From assembly GCF_003985145.1 (NCBI RefSeq), contig NZ_ML133524.1:124001-188000 (forward strand): a DNA stretch of 64,000 nucleotides. The letters run 5' to 3'. The notes under the pieces were generated by a model. The model was not told the DNA's origin. It ran no database searches and saw only the letters and a list, made by a program, of their open reading frames with translations. The DNA is from Rhizobium anhuiense. Its GTDB lineage: Bacteria > Pseudomonadota > Alphaproteobacteria > Rhizobiales > Rhizobiaceae. The translations under genes and the position numbers were made by a program. Positions 54,455 through 62,580 of the stretch are shown piece after piece (positions within the stretch are counted from its first letter, which is position 1; each line of letters starts with the position of its first letter).

Positions 54455-54939
54455 GCGCTCGCACTAGGCTATTTCTGACAGGGATAATGTTAATCTACAC
54501 ATATTCGCCAGAAAGCGAAGAGGGTTCAGATCTTTTTCAAATAAAAATTGGACTCTTAACTTCAAAGCTCGGTATAGCCTTAACAAAATGCAACAATCAT
54601 CACCTCTCCCAACTGAGGGAGTACCAAAAAGAACTACAGGAACTATTTGCGACACACTCCCAAAGGGTATTCCAGCGCGTTATTTATTTTAAATGGTCGA
54701 AACGGCTGGAGCCGATACAGCGGCCCTTTGGTCCGCGAGAATGCGGCAACCTCAATTGCGGCCCGTTTTCAGCATCTTCCTGGCACCCTGTCAATCAGCT
54801 TCGCGGACTTCCGGGACCGCTGGAGATCCCTTGGCAGCCGCGAACGCCTTCGGCGTTTATCACCTTAATACCACAACGACACCACACTGCCGTCAAAGTC
54901 CGCCGTACCATTGCGGCGGCTCACTTATCAGGAGGTAAT
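54455..54939. other. AT-rich patch upstream of a methyltransferase gene
   Basis: 485 bases; the part 54480-54710 is much richer in A and T than the surroundings. The methyltransferase frame is open back to 54487 and begins MLIYTYSPESEEGSDLFQIK, which looks protein-like for about 78 residues before turning into non-protein-like sequence. No ribosome-binding site precedes 54487. It could be the remnant of a foreign gene. The downstream half should hold the promoter of the methyltransferase. Confidence 0.5.
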
Positions 54940-55572
54940 ATGTCTATCGAACTGGACGCGACTACCTATGTCCACGCCAAGCCGGCGACCGCCCATTCCT
55001 ATATCTTGCCGGCCGTTGTCGATGTTCTCCAGAATAATTTTCAGGAGGCAAACGAGACTGCGGTCTTCGACCTCGGTTGCGGCACCGGCGGTGCTGCCGC
55101 CGTGCTGGCAAAAAAAGGTTACGACGTCGTCGGTGTCGATCCGTCCGAGGACGGCATTGCGAAAGCGAGAACGGCTCATCCCGATCTTCCGCTGGAGATC
55201 GGCTCTGGTTACGAAGATCTCTCCAGCCGGTACGGGACCTTCGATGCGGTGATAAGCCTTGAAGTGGTGGAGCATGTTTATGATCCCAAATCTTTCTCGG
55301 CCACCATTTACGATCTGGTCAAGCCCGGCGGCATCGCGGTCGTGTCGACGCCTTTTCACGGCTACTGGAAAAATCTGGCGTTGGCCGTAAGCGGAAAGAT
55401 GGATGACCATTTCATGCCGCTCAAGGACCATGGCCATATCAAATTCTGGTCTCCCGAAACGCTCAGCACGCTGCTCGTCGAAACAGGCTTCGAAGACGTC
55501 GACTTCGAATATGTCGGGAGGATTCCGCTGCTGGCGAAGTCGATGATCGCGATCGCTCAGAAACCGCACTGA
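54940..55572 (+). CDS. class I SAM-dependent methyltransferase
   Basis: A 210-residue methyltransferase of the Methyltransf_23/UbiG-like type. Motif I is FDLGCGTGGAAAVLAKKGYDVVGVDPS (about 42-68), motif II FDAVISLEVVEHV with the EVVEH motif, and the WSPETLSTLLVETGF end typical of the family. A strong AGGAGGT lies 6 bases before the ATG at 54940. The substrate is unknown; UbiG-like proteins methylate quinones and sugar or lipid acceptors. It ends 197 bases before tRNA-Pro. Confidence 0.87.
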   Translation: MSIELDATTYVHAKPATAHSYILPAVVDVLQNNFQEANETAVFDLGCGTGGAAAVLAKKGYDVVGVDPSEDGIAKARTAHPDLPLEIGSGYEDLSSRYGTFDAVISLEVVEHVYDPKSFSATIYDLVKPGGIAVVSTPFHGYWKNLALAVSGKMDDHFMPLKDHGHIKFWSPETLSTLLVETGFEDVDFEYVGRIPLLAKSMIAIAQKPH

Positions 55573-55574
55573 AG

Positions 55575-55602
55575 ACGGCGTAAGGCCCGCCGTGTTTTCA
55601 AT
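55575..55602 (+). terminator. weak terminator-like hairpin after the methyltransferase
   Basis: ACGGCG, loop TAAGGCC, CGCCGT followed by GTTTTC, a few bases after the stop codon. Short stem; low confidence. Confidence 0.4.
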
Positions 55603-55768
55603 GACGGCGTAGCAACTCGTCTGCAACATCAACAAATGACGTTTTCGTTCGGGACTTTTCCGGGGTTTTCGGTTCCCGTTTCAGCACTACTGGCCATGTC
55701 TCGTTCCGTTTTCCGCCGCCGGCGGGACGAAGAAAGTGACATTCTGACTGGGATTTCAAGGGGATAAA

Positions 55769-55845
<77 letters not shown>

Positions 55846-55943
55846 ACCTGCCGAAACGGCTTGCTTCGTTTAGTTTTTCAGCGCGTGCAATGCAAGCGGA
55901 AAAACCTTGCCTCCCACAAAAAGGAAGCGGTTTGTGCGAATGC

Positions 55944-56612
55944 TCAGATCGCGGCGAGTGCCAATCGGCCTTCAGCGGTTTGAATGGGCTGCCATGCCTG
56001 GTAGTTGGCGATCGAAAAATGCGGTGTTTCGAATGGAGTGGCGTGGGTTTCGGTGATGACGGTGACGTCGGCGCCGGCGGCTTCACCGGCGAGGATGCCG
56101 GCGACGGCATCTTCGAAGACCAGGCATTTCGCGGGATCGACGCCGAGGCGGCTTGCGCCGAGCAGATAACCTTCGGGGCTGGGCTTGCCTGATTTGACCT
56201 CCTGGCCGCTGACGATGACCTTCGGCATCGGGATGCCGGCGGCAGCCATGCGGCGCCTGGCGAGCTCGATCGGCGCCGAGGTGACGATTGCCCATTTGCC
56301 ATCGGCAATGGCGGAGAGGAAGCGGATGGCGCCCTGGATTTCGACGATGCCGGAGACATCCTCCATCTCCTCGGCGAGCAGCAGATCCGACTCGTGGGCC
56401 GGATCGACGCCGGGCAGGCCGAGCCCGCGGATGACGTCGGAGGCGCGGATGCCGTGGATGGTCTTCAGGAAAACCTCCGGTTCGAAGCCGTGGCGTCTTG
56501 CCCAGTCGCTCCAGACGCGTTCGACGACGGCGATGGAATTCAGGAGGGTTCCGTCCATATCGAAGAGGAAGGCATCATAGGACCTGTCGAGGACGTCATG
56601 GCGAGCGGGCAC
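55944..56612 (-). CDS. HAD family phosphatase (sugar-phosphatase type)
   Basis: A 222-residue phosphatase of HAD subfamily IA. Motif I is DAFLFDMDGTLLNS (nucleophile Asp about 18), motif II VTSAP, motif III the Lys in KSGKPSPEGYLLGA and motif IV VFEDAVAGILAG. The small cap domain and length fit the yeast Dog/Gpp-like sugar- and glycerol-phosphatases. It is on the same strand as the cellulose operon, 91 bases downstream of its last gene, with no clear terminator between. Confidence 0.9.
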   Translation of the reverse strand: MPARHDVLDRSYDAFLFDMDGTLLNSIAVVERVWSDWARRHGFEPEVFLKTIHGIRASDVIRGLGLPGVDPAHESDLLLAEEMEDVSGIVEIQGAIRFLSAIADGKWAIVTSAPIELARRRMAAAGIPMPKVIVSGQEVKSGKPSPEGYLLGASRLGVDPAKCLVFEDAVAGILAGEAAGADVTVITETHATPFETPHFSIANYQAWQPIQTAEGRLALAAI

Positions 56613-56702
56613 GGGCTTTTCCTTGAAGCATGAGGCCGGGAAGCATGAGGCCGCGGCGGCCCCTGCGCAGGCGAGTAGCGGAGAGCGGCGGCGGCGTCAA
56701 CG

Positions 56703-59084
56703 TCAGTCGTTGACGTCCGGATGGGTGACGTTGCGGACGTCGGCAAGGCCGCGGGCGGCATCACGGCTACCGGTCGCGGCAGCGGCTTCGAAGATACGGG
56801 TCGCATCGCCGTACATTTTGAGATTGAGGTAGCAGTAGCCGCGCAGAACCATCAGGTCGATACGTTCCTGCTGCAGCTGGGCACGCTGATCGAGATAGAT
56901 CAGGGTTTCGCGATAACGGCCGGCATCGAAGGCCGAAAGCGCCCGGTCGGCGAGGATCGCCACCTGAAGCTCGGCGGCGCGCTGTCGGTTCTGTGGCGCC
57001 TTGGTGGCCGCGACGGCAGCATTGCCGGAAAGGCCGGCGCGCAGATAGGCAAGACTCTGGCCGTAGGCCGCGTCTTCACGGACCTTGCGGGCCGGGCTCT
57101 GCAATGCCGCCTCGAAGGCCGAGATCGCCTCCATCGGCCGGTTGATATCCATCAGGCACCAGCCGCGCGACAGGGCGTCGGCCGGGCTGAGCTGCCCTGC
57201 ATCGATGGTCGTCGAGCAGCCGCGTGTCTGGCGCGGACCGCGCTGGACAGTCACCGTCTGCAGCGAAGGCCTTGCCGCGCCAACGGCGACTTCCGGCTCC
57301 GGCTTCTGTGCAGGTCCCTGCTCGGCTGGGAGCGGTTGAGCGGCGGTCGGACGCGGCGGCTGCGTCGGCTGAACCGGCTGCTGCGGAGCGAGCGTCCCCT
57401 TCTCTGTCGCGACCGCATTCGGCGTCAGCGAGGAGGTATCTTCGAGTTTGGTGATCCGGGTCGACCGGCCGGCCCAGGCGCGCTGGAGGTCGAGCACGCC
57501 CTTGCGGTCGCTCAACTGCTCGCGGGTGATGACAAGGCCATAGGCGGACGGTTCGTCATCAGGTTTCCAGGCAAGAGCCGTCTCGAACCAGCGTGCGGCG
57601 GTCTGGAACTGATTGAGTGAACGGGCATACCAGCCGAACTGCTGCGCCGTCGGCGCGTATTTGCGGGCGATGACTTCGGCGGCGACGCGATGCAGCACAT
57701 CCTCGGCCAGATCGGCCGGCGGCTGCAGCGCCATCAGATTGGCGGTGGCGGCGAGATAGGTTGATGTTGCATCCTCGGAATCGGCGCGCCAGCGGAACAT
57801 CACCTCTTCGGCTTCCTGCGGCGCCTTGCGGGCAATCAGCGCCAGCGCCAGCCCCTGCGAAGCGGCCGCCGAATCTTGCTTGGCGCGGGCGGCGCGGAAC
57901 CACTTCTCGGCATCGGCATCGTTGTTGCGGCGAAGCTGATACCAGCCGAGCAGCAGCGCATCCGAGGCAAGCCCCTGGGTCGCGGCGAGCTTTTCGAGAC
58001 GGGCGACATAATCGGGCGCGATGGCGAGATTCGGATCGTCATTGCCTTCGGCCATGAAGCGCCGGGCGAGGTTGTCGCGGATCGCATCGAATTCCCTGCT
58101 GCCCTCACTGGCAGGCCTCTCCAGCGCAAGCAGCGCCTGCATCGGCTGGTAGGCAAGCAGCGTCGAGGCTTTTTCGACCGTCGCCTGCCGCTCGGCCGGA
58201 TTGGGGCAGTTCTTCAGGATATAGGTGTAGGCGTCCTGGCCGCGCTGCGTCCTCTCGGTCCGGATGAAAGCTTCGGCCACGCGCCAGAGAATATCGATCT
58301 CGCTGCAGGTGAGCAGGCTCGGCGTTGCGGCAGCGGTATCGAGCACCGTTGCATATTGCTTGAGGTCGGACGCATTGATGAGGCGGGCGCGCGCCTCGGC
58401 GACATCGAGCCGGTCGAGCAGATCGGCCGGCGGCTGCCATCCGGCATCGGCTGCCTGGCGGTCAGCGATCGCCTTGCGCAGCTCCGCATAGCGGCCATCG
58501 GAATAGAGTTGCCACATGGCCTCAAGCTGTTTGTCGCCATTCTGCGGCACGGCGAGCGGATCGGCCGGCGGTACCCAGTTGGGGTAGAGCGCCTGAAGGC
58601 GGGAGATTTCGGCCTGCAGGCGCAGCTTGTCGCCGCGGCTGGCGAAATAACGAAGCGCACTTTCATCGACGGCGGGCGGCGGCGGCGCCGCAGCCTGTTG
58701 CGGCGCGGGCGGCTCGGAAACGATGGGGGGCGTGACCGGCGCCGGCGGGGCGGCCGTCTGCGGTGCCGCAGGTTGTGATGCCACAGGTGGAGGCGCTTCA
58801 GGCTGCTGTGCTGCGGCATCCGGCGCGGAGGTATCCGGTGCCGGCGGCGGCGAGGAGGTGATTGCCTCGATCTTGTCGGCGACGAGCTGCGCGTTGAATT
58901 CGGAATTGCCGCCGGGAGCATCGGCCGGCTTGATGCGGCCCACCATCATCAGCTCCGGCACCGGCTTGCCGGCAGGCCCAAGGCCGAACCGTTCCTGCAG
59001 AGCGGCACGATCCTTCAGCCCGGTGACGAGGGTCGCCACCACGACTGCCGCTGAAACCGCCACGAGAGAAGACTTCACAGACAC
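56703..59084 (-). CDS. large TPR-repeat protein at the end of the cellulose operon
   Basis: A 793-residue exported protein. It has an N-terminal helix (about 5-22), a long Pro/Ala-rich linker (about 75-145) and several tetratricopeptide-like helical repeats in the C-terminal half, e.g. the AISAFEAALQSPARKVREDAAYGQSLAYLRAG block near 655-690. The gene overlaps the end of bcsZ by 10 bases, so it is cotranscribed. BcsC, the TPR plus barrel exporter of other bacteria, is larger and has a beta barrel that is not seen here, so this is not BcsC. In Agrobacterium the gene after celC is celG; that match is inference. Confidence 0.75.
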   Translation of the reverse strand: MSVKSSLVAVSAAVVVATLVTGLKDRAALQERFGLGPAGKPVPELMMVGRIKPADAPGGNSEFNAQLVADKIEAITSSPPPAPDTSAPDAAAQQPEAPPPVASQPAAPQTAAPPAPVTPPIVSEPPAPQQAAAPPPPAVDESALRYFASRGDKLRLQAEISRLQALYPNWVPPADPLAVPQNGDKQLEAMWQLYSDGRYAELRKAIADRQAADAGWQPPADLLDRLDVAEARARLINASDLKQYATVLDTAAATPSLLTCSEIDILWRVAEAFIRTERTQRGQDAYTYILKNCPNPAERQATVEKASTLLAYQPMQALLALERPASEGSREFDAIRDNLARRFMAEGNDDPNLAIAPDYVARLEKLAATQGLASDALLLGWYQLRRNNDADAEKWFRAARAKQDSAAASQGLALALIARKAPQEAEEVMFRWRADSEDATSTYLAATANLMALQPPADLAEDVLHRVAAEVIARKYAPTAQQFGWYARSLNQFQTAARWFETALAWKPDDEPSAYGLVITREQLSDRKGVLDLQRAWAGRSTRITKLEDTSSLTPNAVATEKGTLAPQQPVQPTQPPRPTAAQPLPAEQGPAQKPEPEVAVGAARPSLQTVTVQRGPRQTRGCSTTIDAGQLSPADALSRGWCLMDINRPMEAISAFEAALQSPARKVREDAAYGQSLAYLRAGLSGNAAVAATKAPQNRQRAAELQVAILADRALSAFDAGRYRETLIYLDQRAQLQQERIDLMVLRGYCYLNLKMYGDATRIFEAAAATGSRDAARGLADVRNVTHPDVND

Positions 59085-60121
59085 TCCGGATGCTTCTCCC
59101 CGATATAGGCCAGCCCCAGCAACTGGAGCGTAGACGGATAATAGAGTGCGGGCGCAAATTGCAGGGCCGAGCCCGGCAGCTTGGTCCCATCGATTACACA
59201 GGCCACAACATCGTTAACAATTCTATAACCCGGATCCGGCAACACCGCCTTCGGCCGGCCGGTGGTCAGATCGAAGGTGGCAGGAACACCGTCTTTCGAC
59301 ATCCCCTCGCGCAGGTGGGTCAGCAGCGCCTTGTCGGTGACGCCGCCGCGAACGAGATAAAGCGGAATGCGAATGGCGTTATAGGCAAATTCCGCGTCGA
59401 AACCCTCGGCCGGCTGCGGCTGACCGCGCAGGCTCACCCATTCAGCGGGAAGCTTGCGCGGGCCGAACTGCATCGTCTTCAGCAGCGCCACGCCATCTTC
59501 CGACAGTTGTTTCCAGGCATCTGACGGAGCGAGCGCCGCCATCACCGGAATAGCCTCGTAAATCCAGTAGGACGGGTTGACGACGGGACCGTCGTCACGG
59601 TCGCTGCCGGTAAAACCCTCGCTTCCCGGCAACAGGAGCGTCCGGCCAGCCGAGCGCACGACGGTTTCGGCAAGCAGCGCCTGCGCCATGCGGGAGGCGG
59701 CAAGGATATAGTCCTCGCGTTTCCACGCCGTGCCGGCCAGCGCCAGCGCATAGGCGATCAGCATGTCGCCATCCGAGGCGTTGTTGGTGTCGGTGACGTG
59801 CGGCTTGACGTTCGGATCCCATTTCCAGACGGCCAGGCCATCGTCGCGCAGCAGCAGTTCGGTGCGGGTAAAATACCAGATCTGCTCGAAATCGGCGGGG
59901 CTAGCGGCGAGATAGGCGAGCAGCATGCCATAGCCCTGCCCTTCGCTGTGGCTGATATTGCCGTTGCCGTTGTCTACGATACGGCCGCTCGCATCGAGAA
60001 ACTTCGCCTTGTATGCCGACCATGCGCCGGCATTGATCATCGCCTGCTGCGCAACGGCGGGCGCTCCAGCCGGAGCGAGCGCGACCGATGCCGCAAGCAG
60101 GAGCGCGCGTAACCGTCTCAT
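59075..60121 (-). CDS. bcsZ: cellulase BcsZ (glycoside hydrolase family 8)
   Basis: A 348-residue endoglucanase with signal peptide (about 1-25), acting in the periplasm on nascent cellulose. The GH8 catalytic acid Glu60 is in HSEGQGYGML, and the Asp that acts as base is in NNASDGDMLIAYAL (about 117-119). Rhizobial names for it are celC or CelC2. Its start codon overlaps the bcsB stop by 4 bases (ATGA). Required for normal cellulose fibril formation in relatives. Confidence 0.94.
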   Translation of the reverse strand: MRRLRALLLAASVALAPAGAPAVAQQAMINAGAWSAYKAKFLDASGRIVDNGNGNISHSEGQGYGMLLAYLAASPADFEQIWYFTRTELLLRDDGLAVWKWDPNVKPHVTDTNNASDGDMLIAYALALAGTAWKREDYILAASRMAQALLAETVVRSAGRTLLLPGSEGFTGSDRDDGPVVNPSYWIYEAIPVMAALAPSDAWKQLSEDGVALLKTMQFGPRKLPAEWVSLRGQPQPAEGFDAEFAYNAIRIPLYLVRGGVTDKALLTHLREGMSKDGVPATFDLTTGRPKAVLPDPGYRIVNDVVACVIDGTKLPGSALQFAPALYYPSTLQLLGLAYIGEKHPECL

Positions 60122-62580
60122 TTCGACCGACCCAGCCTTCCGAGCATGCTTGAGGTGGTGACCCCGATCAGCAGCACGAAGACGACCAGCAGGAAGGCAT
60201 AGGAGAGGATATTCGTCGACAGCCAGTTGGCGGCGATCAAGCGGTAATTGGAGATCGACCAGGGGGTGGACGGCACGAAATCGAAACGGGTGACGGGCAC
60301 GGTCTCGATCTTGCCTGTCTTGCTCGAGTAGGTGGTGATGTGGCCTGATATCTGCGGCCAGTTCAGCTGCGCGGTCAGAACCTCCAGCCCTTCGCGCAAA
60401 TCCTTCGCCGACGGCGCCGTCACCACGGTCCACGCGCCCGCCCCCGCGGGACTGGAGCCCTGGGCCACCAGGAGCGTGTCGACGTTGGACGGCGTGAAAA
60501 TCTCCTCGGCGCCGGGCACGAATTGCAGCGAACTGCGGGAGATATCGAAATTGCGCGACACCCATTCGCGGAAAGCCGTGATCCGGTTGTGCAAGACACC
60601 GCCGCTGACCTTGGAATTCCATTCCTCAAAGGCCGTACCGGTATCGACGACGCTCGCCTGCGTATCGGCCACCGGACGCCACGAGGCCTGGCTCTCCGTC
60701 GAAATATTGGCCTGCGACAACGCGGTGGCCGGCATCTGCGAGACGGAGCCGATGAAGATGGCGTCGCGATCGCCGATCATATTCGGCGAGGCGACGGTGT
60801 CGACGGCAATCGGATGGCCGGCCGTGATCGCCATCTGGCCGAGCAGCGTGGCGGCGGCCGAAAGCGTATCGGCATCGACGCGGTCGATAAAGAGCGGCGT
60901 CGGCTCGGTGGCCCGACCATAGGGATAGGCGGTGCCGGACATTGCCGCCAGATTCGGACGCTGACCGACGCGGGCAAAATCCGGAATCTGCAGCTCGGAT
61001 GTGTCGAACAGGGCAAAGCGCGGCGTCGCACCGGCCGTGGCGCCCGGCGCGCAAGCCGCATCGCCCTTGGTCATCAGGATCGCCTCGATCGCCACCGAAT
61101 TGAGACCGGGCTTGAAGTGCCGCATCGTCACGCGAATCGGCAGATGACGGAGAATGCCGCCGGTGGTGGTGGTGATCGGCACGGTGGAGGCGATGTTGTC
61201 GTTGACGTAGATATCGATGTGGCTGCCGGGCAGCACGTTATCGGTATAGGCGGCGTCGAGCAGCACCTTCGCCTCGCCGTAGGCATTGGCATAAAAATCG
61301 GCCGGCACGGCGACGTTGAAACTGGTCCGCAGCCGCCGGCCGGAGAATTCGGTGGTCTTCACGCCGAGTTGGGACAAGGCGATGTTCGTATCGGAAAAGA
61401 CCAGCGGCGCGTTCGGCGCGCTCCAGCGCTCGGTGGTGAGCACGTCGCGGCGGACATCCGAGGACCTGTCGGTCGGCGAGACGATGGTATCAATCGCCGA
61501 GGAGACCGCCTGCCAGGAGGGGCCGCTGATCAGAAGCACCGGCGAACCGCTGCGCGGATCGGTGGCAAAAGCGGCGAATGCCGCACTTTCGGCGCCGGGC
61601 GGCAGGCTCGGAAAAAGCGGCCGCAGCTCCGCCGCGGTACCGACGAGCACGCTGAGTTTACCTGGCCCGGCGGCCGGAAGCGAAGCGGTGCTGAAGGCAA
61701 AGATCTGGTTCGGCATGCTGCTCAGCACAGACAGGCCCTGCGCCAGTCGCAGCAGCGGCTTGGTGGTTCCCGGCTGCTCCAGTGCCGGGACGACGATGTC
61801 GAACTCGGTCTTGCCGGCGCCGTTGACGCCGATGGCGCGGATCGCGTCGGCGCTCGACAGCTGGGCGGCATCCCTGCCGGCAAAGCTCAGATAGGTTCCG
61901 GCCGGATCGATATTCGACCACAGCTCATAAGTGGACTGGATGCTGCAATCGGTGCGGTGGCGCTGGGCGGCCTCGAAGGTGACGAGATTGGCGCCGGGCT
62001 GTAGCAAACCGGGCGGAACCTGGAAGGTGACGGCCGACGGTCCATCCGGCGAGCCGACGCGCTGTTGGCCGATCGGGCGGTTGTTGAGATAGACGGTCAC
62101 CGCCGAGGCCTCAGGCGCGACGACGATCGCATTCTGGTAGGCGAAGGTAAAGCTTGCCTTGGCCGCCGCCTGTTCCGGCGTCAGATAGACCGACCATGAC
62201 CGGCGATCGTATTCGCCACTGAGATCCAGTTTCGAAAAGGGCACGACATAGCGACGGACATCGCCGGAGCGCGGCGGCGCAGCGGTATTTGCCGCCGCGG
62301 CTGGCTGGAGCGCGGGTGCTGCCAGTTGCGGCTGGACGACAATCGTCGGAGGAACGGCTGCGGGAGCAGGAGCGGCCGGCGTTGCAGGTGCGGGTGTTAC
62401 GGAAACCGGAGGCGTGCCGGGAGCGGGTGCAGGGGCTGTCGGCGGCGTGGGTGGCGTCAATCTCGGGGTAACGGATGCCCCGGGTGGCCGCTCGCCGGAC
62501 ATGTCGAAGGGCGCCGTCTGCGCCTGGGCAAAGGCGGAGGCATTCAGCAGGAGAAGCGAGGCGGCGACGATCCTTCTCAT
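60118..62580 (-). CDS. bcsB: cellulose synthase periplasmic subunit BcsB
   Basis: An 820-residue periplasmic subunit anchored by a C-terminal helix (about 790-812). Signal peptide, Pro/Ala-rich linker (about 30-90), carbohydrate-binding domains containing FSKLDLSGEYDRRSWSVYL and IDIYVNDNIASTVPI, and the C-terminal helix LSYAFLLVVFVLLIGVTTSSML. It guides the nascent glucan across the periplasm and is needed for BcsA activity. It starts at 62580 (ATG overlapping the bcsA stop by 4 bases). Confidence 0.94.
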   Translation of the reverse strand: MRRIVAASLLLLNASAFAQAQTAPFDMSGERPPGASVTPRLTPPTPPTAPAPAPGTPPVSVTPAPATPAAPAPAAVPPTIVVQPQLAAPALQPAAAANTAAPPRSGDVRRYVVPFSKLDLSGEYDRRSWSVYLTPEQAAAKASFTFAYQNAIVVAPEASAVTVYLNNRPIGQQRVGSPDGPSAVTFQVPPGLLQPGANLVTFEAAQRHRTDCSIQSTYELWSNIDPAGTYLSFAGRDAAQLSSADAIRAIGVNGAGKTEFDIVVPALEQPGTTKPLLRLAQGLSVLSSMPNQIFAFSTASLPAAGPGKLSVLVGTAAELRPLFPSLPPGAESAAFAAFATDPRSGSPVLLISGPSWQAVSSAIDTIVSPTDRSSDVRRDVLTTERWSAPNAPLVFSDTNIALSQLGVKTTEFSGRRLRTSFNVAVPADFYANAYGEAKVLLDAAYTDNVLPGSHIDIYVNDNIASTVPITTTTGGILRHLPIRVTMRHFKPGLNSVAIEAILMTKGDAACAPGATAGATPRFALFDTSELQIPDFARVGQRPNLAAMSGTAYPYGRATEPTPLFIDRVDADTLSAAATLLGQMAITAGHPIAVDTVASPNMIGDRDAIFIGSVSQMPATALSQANISTESQASWRPVADTQASVVDTGTAFEEWNSKVSGGVLHNRITAFREWVSRNFDISRSSLQFVPGAEEIFTPSNVDTLLVAQGSSPAGAGAWTVVTAPSAKDLREGLEVLTAQLNWPQISGHITTYSSKTGKIETVPVTRFDFVPSTPWSISNYRLIAANWLSTNILSYAFLLVVFVLLIGVTTSSMLGRLGRSK

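Noticed and set aside
54487..54939. N-terminal extension of the methyltransferase to 361 residues
   Set aside because: A strong ribosome-binding site precedes the ATG at 54940, which gives the normal family N terminus; the second half of the extension is not protein-like.
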